A program made the position numbers and the translations under genes. This document shows, one piece after another, positions 38,117 to 46,272 of a DNA stretch of 64,000 nucleotides. The DNA comes from Flavobacteriales bacterium. Lineage in GTDB: Bacteria > Bacteroidota > Bacteroidia > Flavobacteriales_D > Crocinitomicaceae. The notes under the pieces were generated by a model. The model was given only the letters and a program-made list of their open reading frames with translations, searched no databases and was not told where the DNA came from. Within the stretch, counting starts at the first letter, position 1, and every line of letters starts with the position of its first letter. The stretch covers positions 38,416-102,415 of the forward strand of contig CANMHB010000013.1 of assembly GCA_947497485.1 (NCBI GenBank). Direction: 5' to 3'.

Positions 38117-39226
38117 ATCGAAAAAAGATTACACATTGTTTGTTTAGATGTTCCATATCCTCCTGATTATGGTGGGGCAGTGGATATGTTTTTTCGAATT
38201 AAGACCCTTTTTGAACTAGGGTTTAAACTTACCATTCATATTTTCGATTATGGTCGTGGAAAGCAAGAAGAATTAGCACGATACGGCAAAGTTCATTATT
38301 ACCGCAGAAATTTTTCCGTATTTCAACTTTTATCAAAAATTCCATTTATCGTTTTATCAAGGAAATCAACCGAATTACTTGAAAATTTAAAAGGAGATGA
38401 AGACCCTATTTGGTTCGAGGGGATTCATACTACCATATTTATTGATCATCCAAATCTCAAAAATCGCTTAAAGTTTATTCGCACACATAATATTGAGCAT
38501 GAATATTATCAGCATCTTGCCAAGAACTCGACTTTCCCGAAAAATATATTTTTTTCACTTGAAAGTAACAAGTTAAAAAAGTATGAAGCGAAACTAAAAT
38601 ATGCAGACCAGATTTTTGCCATAAAAGATCGAGATGTTCATCACTTTTCCAAAATCAATGAAAATTCAAATCGATTGTCAGCGTTTATCTCAAAAGATGT
38701 TTCTGAATTTCGTGAAACGAAAAATTATGCGCTATTTCATGGGAATTTGTCGGTAATTGAAAACGAAAATGCAGTGTATTGGATTCATTCTAAAATTAAA
38801 TCTGAAATCAATAATGACTTTGGGTTAATCATTGCAGGAAAAAATCCATCCAAAAATATAAAGCGTTTTTGTTCCGAAAATCAACTCAAATTAATTGCCA
38901 ATCCAAATGGCGCAGAAATGTCTGAATTAATTGAAAATGCTCGGGTTCATGTTTTTCATTCGGCAAGTGATTCAGGGGTAAAATTGAAATTACTAAATGC
39001 CCTGAAAACATGTGGTCATCTATTAACAACGGAAAATTTGATTTTTGAAGAAGATGTAGAATCGCTATGTGTTATTGGTAGAAATGAATCTGATTTTTTA
39101 GAAAAATTTAGACTCCTAAAATCTAAAACATTATCAAAAGAACAATTTGAAAATAGAAAACGGTTTTTTGATGATTATTTCTTAAATCAAGACAAAGTAT
39201 TTCGTTCTTTGTTAAATAATCATTGA
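38117..39226 (+). CDS. Glycosyltransferase, apparent ATC start
   Basis: 369 aa if counted from an ATC codon at 38117. The shortest canonical frame (GTG at 38180) would drop the conserved start of the fold. The codons from 38117 to 38180 read IEKRLHIVCLDVPYPPDYGG, which is the N-terminal beta-strand and nucleotide-binding loop of this glycosyltransferase group; the frame is closed by TGA at 38102-38104. There is no ATG, GTG or TTG between that stop and 38180. The C-terminal half has the GT-B features SVIENENAVYWIHS (as LSVIENENAVYW), FGLIIAGKNPS and VFHSASDSGVKLKLLNAL. It probably builds a surface polysaccharide with the next two genes. Confidence 0.8.
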   Translation: MEKRLHIVCLDVPYPPDYGGAVDMFFRIKTLFELGFKLTIHIFDYGRGKQEELARYGKVHYYRRNFSVFQLLSKIPFIVLSRKSTELLENLKGDEDPIWFEGIHTTIFIDHPNLKNRLKFIRTHNIEHEYYQHLAKNSTFPKNIFFSLESNKLKKYEAKLKYADQIFAIKDRDVHHFSKINENSNRLSAFISKDVSEFRETKNYALFHGNLSVIENENAVYWIHSKIKSEINNDFGLIIAGKNPSKNIKRFCSENQLKLIANPNGAEMSELIENARVHVFHSASDSGVKLKLLNALKTCGHLLTTENLIFEEDVESLCVIGRNESDFLEKFRLLKSKTLSKEQFENRKRFFDDYFLNQDKVFRSLLNNH

Positions 39227-39234
39227 GTTGTTTT

Positions 39235-40140
39235 ATGGTTGTTAGCGTTTTAGAATATGAAAAATTATCAAAAGAGGAAAAGTCTTCCTTCGATTTGCTG
39301 ACAGCTAAGTATAATCTATATCAACAACTTTGGTTCATTGCTCTTTTGGCCGATCAAAAGGTGAAAATTTTTATTTTTGGAGAAAACGAAACACTATTAT
39401 TTGTTCCGTATCGATCGAAATTTGGTATGCAGTATGCTTATATGCCGAGCTTTCTTCAGAAACTTAGCTTCATAGGAAGTCAGAAAGGAGTTGACCCGAT
39501 TTTAAATGAATTAGTAAGCTATTTGCGTTTCGGTGAAATTTGCTTTGAAAATTTCAATTCAAGCGCACATTTCGATTTAAAAAGAGATAGGAAAAACTAT
39601 GTCTTAAAATTGAACAATCCATATCATAATTTATCCTCAGGTTTTTCGGAAAATCATAGAAGAAATTGTAAAAAAGCTAAAAATCTTGATGTAAACCTAG
39701 CAACTAATTTGACTGATTTGGTAGCTATTTTCAAAGCTGAAAAGTTAAATTCATTTACAGATAAAAAAATGGATGAAATAATTCGAAAATTGAAAGACAT
39801 TGAGACTTCTGAAAAACTAAATGGGATGCTCGAAATATACAATGCAAATGATGGCGCGAAAACGGTATCCTCGGTTTTAATCATCAAATTCAATGAAGTC
39901 ATTTATTATTTATTGGGAACTTCTCAAAAAACGAATAAGTCCCTTTCAACAAAAGGTTTATTTAGGTTATTTGATTTTTTAATAGAAAAGTATGCTGAAA
40001 CCAACCTTACCCTTGATTTTGAAGGGAGTGATATTGATGGAATAGCAAGATTTTTTAAAGGATTTGGAGCACAAGAAACGAATTACTGTTTTGTTAAATG
40101 GAACCGACTTCCTTTTCCTTTTAAACTTTTGAAGAAGTGA
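39235..40140 (+). CDS. FemAB-like / GNAT-fold acyltransferase
   Basis: 301 aa from the ATG at 39235, 8 bases after the preceding stop; a TTG at 39223 would overlap that stop and is less likely. The segment LSSGFSENHRRNCKKAKN and the later DFLIEKYAETNLTLDFEGSD with RFFKGFGAQ fit the acyl-CoA N-acyltransferase fold of FemAB/BioF2-like proteins. These transfer amino-acyl or acyl groups to cell-wall or exopolysaccharide precursors. It lies between two glycosyltransferases, and its stop overlaps the next start (GTGA), so modification of a glycan is the best guess. The real substrate is unknown. Confidence 0.75.
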   Translation: MVVSVLEYEKLSKEEKSSFDLLTAKYNLYQQLWFIALLADQKVKIFIFGENETLLFVPYRSKFGMQYAYMPSFLQKLSFIGSQKGVDPILNELVSYLRFGEICFENFNSSAHFDLKRDRKNYVLKLNNPYHNLSSGFSENHRRNCKKAKNLDVNLATNLTDLVAIFKAEKLNSFTDKKMDEIIRKLKDIETSEKLNGMLEIYNANDGAKTVSSVLIIKFNEVIYYLLGTSQKTNKSLSTKGLFRLFDFLIEKYAETNLTLDFEGSDIDGIARFFKGFGAQETNYCFVKWNRLPFPFKLLKK

Positions 40141-41276
40141 ATAAATCTGAAAAACTTAAAATTGTATTTCTTGTCACCAATGATTTGGTATATGACCAAC
40201 GCGTTCTTCGGCATGCTAACTCTCTGAAAGCATTGAATTTCGAGGTTGAATTAATTGGTCGCATTAAGCCTCATACAGATCGTTCTTTAAAAATTCATTT
40301 TCCGAATCGAAGATTCAAAATGCTTTTTAATCAATCTTGGATGTTCTATGCCGAGGTTAATATTCGATTTTTTTTCTATTTATTAGTAAAGAAGTTTGAT
40401 GTTATTTGGGCAAATGATTTAGATACTTTGCCTGCCGCATATTTTATTTCTCGACTTCGAAAAAAGAAATTATTCTATGACTCACACGAATTTTTCACAG
40501 GGGTTCCGGAGCTTGAAAATCGCGATTTTGTAAAATCAATTTGGGTTAAAATGGAGCGATACTTTTTGAAACGAATTCCAGCGAAAATAACAGTAAGTGA
40601 AGGAATAGCGAATCTATATTTTGAAAAATATAAAACAGAATTTGATGTAATTAGAAATATTTCGTCGGATTTTACAAAAAACAGTTCGTCTGAATTACCA
40701 AATATCAAAGGATTTCAATTTGATAAGCCCTTTTTTATTTACCAAGGAGCTTTAAACAAGGACAGAGGCGTTGAATCAATAATTGAAATGATGAAATATA
40801 TTGAGAATTATCAGTTGCTTCTCATTGGTCATGGCGATTTGTTTAATGCATTAACTGAACACGTAAATACAAGTCAATTAACACAAAAAGTTTTTTTAAC
40901 CGGCTTATTAAGCCCCGAGCAACTAAAATCTATAACACCTTTCGCTGTTCTAGGTTTTTCGGTTGAGAAACCTTCAAATGATAATTATCGCTTCTGTTTA
41001 CCAAACAAAATCTTCGATTATATTCAAGCTGGGATACCAATAGTCGCCTATCCGAATTATGATGTAAAACAATTATTTGGTCAGTATGAATTTGGATTGC
41101 TTGTAGAAAATCACGATCCAAAAGAAATGGCGAGAAGTGTTTTAAACTTTTTAGTCAACGAAGAAGAATTTCAATTAATAAAAAATAAACTTCCTATGAT
41201 TGCAAATGAATTATCTTGGGAGAACGAGTCAAATAAATTAATGGATATTTTTAATGATTTACTGAATCAGAATTGA
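40137..41276 (+). CDS. GT4-like glycosyltransferase
   Basis: 379 aa with a GTG start overlapping the previous stop. GT-B fold: IVFLVTNDLVYDQRVLRHAN at the N-terminus, FDVIWANDLDTLPAAYF, KLFYDSHEFFTGVPEL, then in the second half FIYQGALNKDRGVESIIEMM and LPNKIFDYIQAGIPIVAYPN, the nucleotide-sugar site of GT4 enzymes. It is the last gene of the plus-strand run that begins at the H-NOX gene, though a promoter within the run is possible. The role is probably surface glycan or lipid-linked sugar synthesis. Confidence 0.9.
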   Translation: MNKSEKLKIVFLVTNDLVYDQRVLRHANSLKALNFEVELIGRIKPHTDRSLKIHFPNRRFKMLFNQSWMFYAEVNIRFFFYLLVKKFDVIWANDLDTLPAAYFISRLRKKKLFYDSHEFFTGVPELENRDFVKSIWVKMERYFLKRIPAKITVSEGIANLYFEKYKTEFDVIRNISSDFTKNSSSELPNIKGFQFDKPFFIYQGALNKDRGVESIIEMMKYIENYQLLLIGHGDLFNALTEHVNTSQLTQKVFLTGLLSPEQLKSITPFAVLGFSVEKPSNDNYRFCLPNKIFDYIQAGIPIVAYPNYDVKQLFGQYEFGLLVENHDPKEMARSVLNFLVNEEEFQLIKNKLPMIANELSWENESNKLMDIFNDLLNQN

Positions 41277-41349
41277 ATTATTAATTTTAATTTGACAGTT
41301 GTTCAAATGCTTCCAAATCGGGATCATTTAATTTTTTTCAAAAAAATCT

Positions 41350-41378
41350 TTGTAGTCAAAAAAAGTTTTGTAACTTTG
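41350..41378 (+). promoter_or_regulatory. Promoter of the tRNA-tuf operon
   Basis: TTG at 41350-41352 and TAACTTTG at 41371-41378 are separated by 18 bases, a near-ideal Bacteroidota -33/-7 pair. It lies about 60 bases before the first tRNA. This is the best promoter in the window. Confidence 0.8.
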
Positions 41379-41439
41379 CAATCCCAAATCTGAATTTTTG
41401 GGAAGATTATAAGTTCTTTTACTTGTTGTACCAACAATT

Positions 41440-41513
41440 GCCGATGTAGCTCAGTTGGCCAGAGCAGCTGATTTGTAATCAGCTGGTCGGGGGTTCGAAT
41501 CCCTCCATCGGCT
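41440..41513 (+). tRNA. tRNA-Thr (anticodon TGT)
   Basis: Acceptor arms GCCGATG and CATCGGC pair fully, with discriminator T. The anticodon loop TTTGTAA lies between the stem halves GCTGA and TCAGC, and the T arm GGGGGTTCGAATCCC is normal. CCA is not encoded. Confidence 0.95.
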
Positions 41514-41522
41514 CATAATGTT

Positions 41523-41604
41523 GGGGATGTCGCATAGTGGCTATTGCAGCAGACTGTAAATCTGTCACCGTTTGGTATCGTTGGTTCGAGTCCATCCATC
41601 CCCA
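41523..41604 (+). tRNA. tRNA-Tyr (anticodon GTA)
   Basis: Acceptor arms GGGGATG and CATCCCC, anticodon stem around CTGTAAA with GTA, and the long variable arm expected of a class II bacterial tRNA-Tyr. Discriminator A. Confidence 0.95.
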
Positions 41605-41622
41605 CAAGACATCGTATTATAA

Positions 41623-41695
41623 GCGGGAGTAGCTCAGTTGGTAGAGCGTCAGCCTTCCAAGCTGAACGTCGCGAGTTCGAATCTCGTCTCCCGCT
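41623..41695 (+). tRNA. tRNA-Gly (anticodon TCC)
   Basis: Acceptor arms GCGGGAG and CTCCCGC, D arm with AGCTCAGTTGGTAGAG, anticodon loop CTTCCAA, discriminator T. Confidence 0.95.
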
Positions 41696-41708
41696 CAAAA
41701 TACTGCAG

Positions 41709-41780
41709 GCCGGTGTAGCTCAGGGGTAGAGCGCTTCCTTGGTAAGGAAGAGGTCACGAGTTCAAATCTCGTCATTGGCT
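41709..41780 (+). tRNA. tRNA-Thr (anticodon GGT)
   Basis: Acceptor arms GCCGGTG and CATTGGC (two G-T pairs), anticodon stem TTCCT/AGGAA around GGT, discriminator T. Together with the TGT tRNA it reads most Thr codons. Confidence 0.94.
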
Positions 41781-41858
41781 CGGAAAAAAAATAGGATTTT
41801 AACCTGAATTAGGTAATCGATAATAAGTAATTGTTAATTAAAGTAAAAAAAAAGAAAA

Positions 41859-43046
41859 ATGGCTAAGGAAAATTTTGACCGATCCAAACCACACGTGAAC
41901 ATAGGTACTATTGGACACGTTGACCATGGTAAAACAACTTTAACAGCTGCTATTTCTAGCGTATTGGCTAGTAAAGGGCTTGCTGCTGTTCGCGATTTCT
42001 CGTCAATCGACAACGCGCCAGAAGAAAAAGAGCGTGGTATTACAATTAATACCTCACACATTGAGTATGAAACTGTTAATCGTCACTACGCGCACGTTGA
42101 CTGTCCTGGTCACGCTGACTACGTTAAGAACATGGTTACAGGAGCTGCTCAAATGGATGGAGCAATTCTAGTAGTTGCTGCAACTGATGGACCGATGCCT
42201 CAAACACGTGAGCACATTCTATTAGGGAAACAAGTTGGTGTTCCTCGTCTTGTTGTATTCATGAACAAAGTGGATATGGTTGATGATCCGGAATTATTAG
42301 AGTTAGTTGAAATGGAAGTACGTGAATTATTATCATTCTACAGCTATGATGGTGATAACGCTCCGGTTATTCAAGGTTCTGCTCTTGGCGCATTGAATGG
42401 TGAGCCTCAATGGGTTAAAACTGTTGAAGATTTAATGGACGCAGTTGATACATATATTGAACTTCCTCCACGTGATATTGATAAGCCTTTCTTGATGCCA
42501 GTTGAAGACGTATTTACGATTACAGGTCGTGGTACTGTAGCAACAGGTAGAATTGAGACAGGTGTGATCAACTCTGGTGAGGCTGTTGAAATCCTTGGTA
42601 TGGGTGAAGCTAAATTGACTTCAACTGTTACAGGTGTTGAAATGTTCCGTAAAATCCTTGATAGAGGTGAAGCTGGAGACAACGTAGGTCTTTTATTACG
42701 TGGTATCGAGAAAACTCAAATCAAAAGAGGAATGGTTATTTGTAAGCCAGGATCTGTTAAGCCGCATCAAGAATTTAAAGCTGAGATCTATGTATTGAAG
42801 AAAGAAGAAGGTGGTCGTCACACTCCTTTCCACAATAAATACCGTCCTCAGTTCTATTTCCGTACAACTGACGTTACAGGTGAAATCTTGTTGACTGATG
42901 GACGTGAAATGGTTATGCCAGGTGACAACGTATCAATTACTGTTAAATTGATCGTTCCAGTAGCAATGGACAAAGGTCTACGTTTTGCAATCCGTGAAGG
43001 AGGTAGAACAGTAGGTGCTGGTCAGGTTACTGAAATCGTAGCTTAA
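41859..43046 (+). CDS. tuf: Translation elongation factor Tu
   Basis: 395 aa, full length. GTPase motifs GHVDHGKT (residues 19-26), the switch I region with [21 protein letters not shown] and NKVDMVDD, then domains 2 and 3 with [13 protein letters not shown] and the end [14 protein letters not shown]. It delivers aminoacyl-tRNA to the ribosome. It is transcribed with the four tRNAs upstream, and a hairpin terminator lies between it and tRNA-Trp. Confidence 0.98.
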   Translation: MAKENFDRSKPHVNIGTIGHVDHGKTTLTAAISSVLASKGLAAVRDFSSIDNAPEEKERGITINTSHIEYETVNRHYAHVDCPGHADYVKNMVTGAAQMDGAILVVAATDGPMPQTREHILLGKQVGVPRLVVFMNKVDMVDDPELLELVEMEVRELLSFYSYDGDNAPVIQGSALGALNGEPQWVKTVEDLMDAVDTYIELPPRDIDKPFLMPVEDVFTITGRGTVATGRIETGVINSGEAVEILGMGEAKLTSTVTGVEMFRKILDRGEAGDNVGLLLRGIEKTQIKRGMVICKPGSVKPHQEFKAEIYVLKKEEGGRHTPFHNKYRPQFYFRTTDVTGEILLTDGREMVMPGDNVSITVKLIVPVAMDKGLRFAIREGGRTVGAGQVTEIVA

Positions 43047-43071
43047 TAAAATAATATCAAGTTTAATACAA

Positions 43072-43098
43072 GGGGAGTTTTAGCGAACTCCCCTTTTT
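43072..43098 (+). terminator. Terminator after tuf
   Basis: Stem GGGGAGTT (43072-43079) / AACTCCCC (43086-43093), loop TTAGCG, then five T (43094-43098). It ends three bases before tRNA-Trp, so downstream genes need read-through or their own promoter. Confidence 0.8.
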
Positions 43099-43100
43099 AA

Positions 43101-43173
43101 ACGGGTGTAGCTCAGCTGGTAGAGTAGTGGTCTCCAAAACCATTGGTCGTGGGTTCGAATCCTACCGCCCGTG
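43101..43173 (+). tRNA. tRNA-Trp (anticodon CCA)
   Basis: Acceptor arms ACGGGTG and CGCCCGT, D arm AGCTCAGCTGGTAGAG, anticodon loop CTCCAAA, discriminator G as expected for Trp. It sits between tuf and secE, the common Bacteroidota order. Confidence 0.94.
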
Positions 43174-43190
43174 CTGAAAAAAAACAAAAA

Positions 43191-43415
43191 GTGTTGAAAA
43201 TTAAAGCATATTTTAGAGAAACTTACGACGAGATGTTGAACCATGTAACATGGCCAACTTGGAAGGAGTTACAAAACAATACGATTTTGGTAGTAGTTTC
43301 CTCAATTCTCATTTCAGTTACAATATTCACAATGGATTACTTATTTGGAATAACGGGTGAGGATGATTCTTTTTGGAGAGGTTTATTAGGTTTCATTTAT
43401 TACAAATTGTTCTAA
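43191..43415 (+). CDS. secE: Preprotein translocase subunit SecE
   Basis: 74 aa from a GTG at 43191 (a TTG at 43194 is the alternative). The frame stays open back to 43143, but that would run through tRNA-Trp, so the short form is chosen. It has the SecE pattern AYFRETYDEMLNHVTWPTW, with the conserved TWPTWKEL before the single membrane helix (ILVVVSSILISVTIFTMDYL). It is the essential small subunit of the SecYEG channel. It lies directly before nusG, as in most bacteria. Confidence 0.93.
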   Translation: MLKIKAYFRETYDEMLNHVTWPTWKELQNNTILVVVSSILISVTIFTMDYLFGITGEDDSFWRGLLGFIYYKLF

Positions 43416-43427
43416 TACGTTTTTACC

Positions 43428-43979
43428 ATGGGTGATATTGTTAAAAAGTGGTATGTTGTTCGAGCGGTAAGCGGAAAGGAAAAAAAGGTTAAAGAATATC
43501 TTGAGCTAGAAATTTCTAGAATGAAGCTTAATGACTATGTGAATCAGGTTTTGATTCCAACCGAAAAAGTCTTTAAAATTCAAAATGGTAAAAAAGTGAA
43601 TAAAGAAAAAGCATTTTTACCAGGATATGTATTAATTGAAGCCGCTCTCGTAGGCGAGGTAACCCACGTAATTAAAAGTATTCCCAACGTAATTGGTTTT
43701 CTTGGAACTGAAAAAGGTGGTGAGCCTGTTCCAATGAGACTTGCTGAGGTGAATAGAATTTTAGGAAAAGTTGATGAGTTATCAGAAACTGAAGAAGAAT
43801 TGAAAATACCTTTTGTTGTTGGAGAATCGGTGAAAGTTATCGATGGACCATTTAACAATTTCAGTGGTGTGATAGATGAAATCAATGAAGAGAAGAAAAA
43901 GTTAAAAGTTATGGTTAAAATTTTTGGCCGTAAAAATCTTCTTGAGTTGAGTTACATGCAAGTTGAAAAAGAAGGATAA
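43428..43979 (+). CDS. nusG: Transcription termination/antitermination factor NusG
   Basis: 183 aa. The NGN domain starts with KWYVVRAVSGKEKKVKEYLE and includes FLPGYVLIEAALVGEV; the KOW domain is at the C-terminus (VVGESVKVIDGPFNNFSGVI). It binds RNA polymerase and links it to Rho or the ribosome. It starts 12 bases after secE. Confidence 0.97.
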   Translation: MGDIVKKWYVVRAVSGKEKKVKEYLELEISRMKLNDYVNQVLIPTEKVFKIQNGKKVNKEKAFLPGYVLIEAALVGEVTHVIKSIPNVIGFLGTEKGGEPVPMRLAEVNRILGKVDELSETEEELKIPFVVGESVKVIDGPFNNFSGVIDEINEEKKKLKVMVKIFGRKNLLELSYMQVEKEG

Positions 43980-43992
43980 AGTTGTATTAACC

Positions 43993-44045
43993 GTAGGAGT
44001 GAGTAAGATGACTAAAGCTTCCCGTCGCGTCTCACGTTTGACTAC
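43993..44045 (+). promoter_or_regulatory. Structured leader before rplK, possible L1-binding site
   Basis: In the 81-base gap between nusG and rplK, an imperfect hairpin can form: GTAG (43993-43996) with CTAC (44042-44045), GTGAG (43999-44003) with CTCAC (44031-44035), and GAC (44010-44012) with GTC (44024-44026). Asymmetric internal loops (TAAGAT on one side, GCGT on the other, and GA against GTTTGA) resemble in style the known L1 mRNA sites that control L11-L1 operons. The fold was drawn by eye. Confidence 0.4.
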
Positions 44046-44060
44046 ATAAATTGAATATAT

Positions 44061-44507
44061 ATGGCAAAAGAAGTAGCAGCGTTGATCAAATTACAGATCA
44101 AAGGAGGAGCAGCTAACCCTTCACCGCCAATTGGTCCTGCATTAGGAGCGAAAGGTGTGAACATCATGGAGTTTTGTAAGCAGTTTAATGCGCGAACACA
44201 AGACAAAATGGGAAAAGTTGTTCCGGTTGTAATCACAGTTTATGGTGACAAATCGTTTGATTTTGTATTAAAAACTCCACCAGCTGCAGTTCAAATCATC
44301 GAACAAACAAAAATTAAAAAAGGTTCTTCTGAACCGAATCGTGTTAAAGTAGGTTCCATTTCTTGGGATCAGATACGCACGATTGCGGAGGACAAATTGC
44401 CTGATTTAAATTGTTTTACAGTTGATTCTGCAATGAAAATGGTTGCAGGAACTGCAAGAAGCATGGGAGTTACAGTAAAAGGTGGTGAAGCACCTAAATC
44501 CAAATAA
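44061..44507 (+). CDS. rplK: Ribosomal protein L11
   Basis: 148 aa. N-terminal [20 protein letters not shown] and [17 protein letters not shown]-terminal rRNA-binding part with [18 protein letters not shown]. It forms the base of the stalk and contacts 23S rRNA helices 43-44. It is followed 8 bases later by rplA. Confidence 0.98.
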   Translation: MAKEVAALIKLQIKGGAANPSPPIGPALGAKGVNIMEFCKQFNARTQDKMGKVVPVVITVYGDKSFDFVLKTPPAAVQIIEQTKIKKGSSEPNRVKVGSISWDQIRTIAEDKLPDLNCFTVDSAMKMVAGTARSMGVTVKGGEAPKSK

Positions 44508-44515
44508 TTTAAGTT

Positions 44516-45211
44516 ATGAAGAGAATTTCTAAAAAAAGAAAAGAGATTTTAGCGAAATACGATTTTTCTAAATCTTACACTCTACCAGAAGCTTGTGATT
44601 TGGTTAAAGGTATTTCCACAACTAAATTTGACGCTTCTGTAGATATTAGTGTACGTTTGGGCGTAGATCCTCGAAAAGCCAATCAAATGGTTAGAGGAAC
44701 TGTTGCTCTTCCACATGGAACTGGAAAGGATGTTCGAGTACTTGTACTTTGTACGCCTGACAAAGAAAATGAGGCAAAAGAGGCTGGTGCTGATTACGTA
44801 GGACTAGATGATTTTATCAACAAAATCAAAGGCGGTTGGACCGATGTTGATGTAATTATTACTATGCCTTCTGTAATGGGTAAAGTTGGAGCTCTAGGTC
44901 GAATTTTAGGACCACGTGGTTTAATGCCTAATCCTAAAACTGGAACAGTTACAATGGAGGTTGGTAAGGCTGTGCAAGAGGTGAAGGCCGGTAAAATTGA
45001 CTTTAAAGTTGATAAGTACGGTATCGTTCACTCTTCAGTTGGTAAAGTAAGTTTCGAAGGAGAAAAAATTCGTGAAAATGCAAACGAATTGATTCAGACC
45101 TTGATAAAACTAAAACCTTCTGCGGCTAAAGGAACATACATCAAAAGTATTTATTTAAGCGCTACAATGAGTCCAGGTATTCAAATTGATGCGAAGTCTG
45201 TTAATGCTTAA
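44516..45211 (+). CDS. rplA: Ribosomal protein L1
   Basis: 231 aa. It has the two-domain L1 fold with [40 protein letters not shown] and a C-terminal [18 protein letters not shown]. It binds the L1 stalk of 23S rRNA and in many bacteria represses its own operon by binding the leader before rplK. Confidence 0.98.
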   Translation: MKRISKKRKEILAKYDFSKSYTLPEACDLVKGISTTKFDASVDISVRLGVDPRKANQMVRGTVALPHGTGKDVRVLVLCTPDKENEAKEAGADYVGLDDFINKIKGGWTDVDVIITMPSVMGKVGALGRILGPRGLMPNPKTGTVTMEVGKAVQEVKAGKIDFKVDKYGIVHSSVGKVSFEGEKIRENANELIQTLIKLKPSAAKGTYIKSIYLSATMSPGIQIDAKSVNA

Positions 45212-45221
45212 TACTTAAAAA

Positions 45222-45743
45222 ATGACAAGAGAAGAAAAAGCACAATACATCGATGAATTAGCCACTGAGTTAAGGGCTAATAGCGTTGTTTATTTGACAG
45301 ACACGTCAGACTTGAATGTAGAAACAATCAATACGCTAAGAAGAAGATGCTTCCAATCGAACATCAAATTGAGAGTTGTTAAAAATGCACTTCTTCAAAA
45401 AGCGATGGAACGTGTAGAATCTAAAGACTACGAAGGCCTTATGGGTACGTTAAAGGGTTCTACCTCTATCATGTTTAGCGAGATTGCGAACGCTCCAGCT
45501 AAATTGATTCAAGATTTTCGTAAGAAAAGTGAAAAGCCTTTATTGAAAGGTGCATACATTGATGAAGCAATTTTTGTTGGAGATAATCAACTAGCGGTTC
45601 TTGAAGCATTAAAAAGCAAAGAAGAACTTGTTGGGGAAATTATTGGATTACTTCAAAGTCCGGCTAAAAATGTGTTGTCTGGTCTTAAAGGAGCTGGTGG
45701 TAAACTTGCTGGTATCCTTAAAACGCTCGAGGAAAGAGCATAA
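45222..45743 (+). CDS. rplJ: Ribosomal protein L10
   Basis: 173 aa. N-terminal rRNA-binding domain (YIDELATELRANSVVYLTDT, VETINTLRRRCFQSNIKLRV) and the C-terminal helix that binds L7/L12 dimers (LSGLKGAGGKLAGILKTLEE). It starts 10 bases after rplA, so there is no room for a separate leader between L1 and L10. Confidence 0.97.
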   Translation: MTREEKAQYIDELATELRANSVVYLTDTSDLNVETINTLRRRCFQSNIKLRVVKNALLQKAMERVESKDYEGLMGTLKGSTSIMFSEIANAPAKLIQDFRKKSEKPLLKGAYIDEAIFVGDNQLAVLEALKSKEELVGEIIGLLQSPAKNVLSGLKGAGGKLAGILKTLEERA

Positions 45744-45782
45744 ACAATTAATTATTTTTAAACCTTTTTTAATTTAAATAAA

Positions 45783-46166
45783 ATGGCTGATTTAAAGCAA
45801 ATTGCAGAAACGTTGGTTAACTTGACGGTAAAAGAAGTTAATGAGTTAGCAACGATTATGAAAGATGAGTATGGTATTGAGCCTGCTGCTGCAGCGCCAG
45901 TGATGGTTGCTGGAGGAGCTGCAGGTGGTGGTGCCGCAGAAGCTGTAGCTGAGAAAACAGAATTCGATGTAATTCTTAAGGCAGGTGGAGCTAACAAGTT
46001 AGCAGTTGTGAAACTTGTAAAAGAGTTAACTGGTAACGGTTTGAAAGAGTCTAAAGACTTAGTTGATGCTGCCCCTTCTACGTTGAAAGAAGGTGTATCT
46101 AAAGACGAAGCTGAAGGACTTAAAAAGTCTCTTGAAGAGGCTGGAGCTGAAGTTGAGATTAAGTAA
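45783..46166 (+). CDS. rplL: Ribosomal protein L7/L12
   Basis: 127 aa. The N-terminal dimerisation helices, then an Ala/Gly-rich hinge (about 38-58), then the globular C-terminal domain with [20 protein letters not shown] and [17 protein letters not shown]. It recruits translation factors to the ribosome. It is followed by a strong hairpin before rpoB. Confidence 0.98.
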   Translation: MADLKQIAETLVNLTVKEVNELATIMKDEYGIEPAAAAPVMVAGGAAGGGAAEAVAEKTEFDVILKAGGANKLAVVKLVKELTGNGLKESKDLVDAAPSTLKEGVSKDEAEGLKKSLEEAGAEVEIK

Positions 46167-46182
46167 TAATCTTCTTCATACA

Positions 46183-46226
46183 CAGGATAGGCATCGCAAT
46201 TATGCGAATGCCTTATCCTGTTTTTT
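46183..46226 (+). terminator. Hairpin with T-run between rplL and rpoB
   Basis: CAGGATA-GGCAT-CGCA, loop ATTA, TGCG-A-ATGCC-T-TATCCTG followed by six T (46221-46226). By pairing and T-run it is a terminator of substantial strength. rpoB starts 46 bases later with no obvious new promoter, so it is probably a partial attenuator. Confidence 0.75.
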
Positions 46227-46272
46227 GGCATATATTTAAGAAAACGAATATTTAAACCTAAAAATAAAAGCC

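Noticed and set aside
41513..41729. Open frames of about 60 codons on both strands between 41513 and 41729
   Set aside because: They run through tRNA-Tyr, tRNA-Gly and tRNA-Thr and have no coding character.
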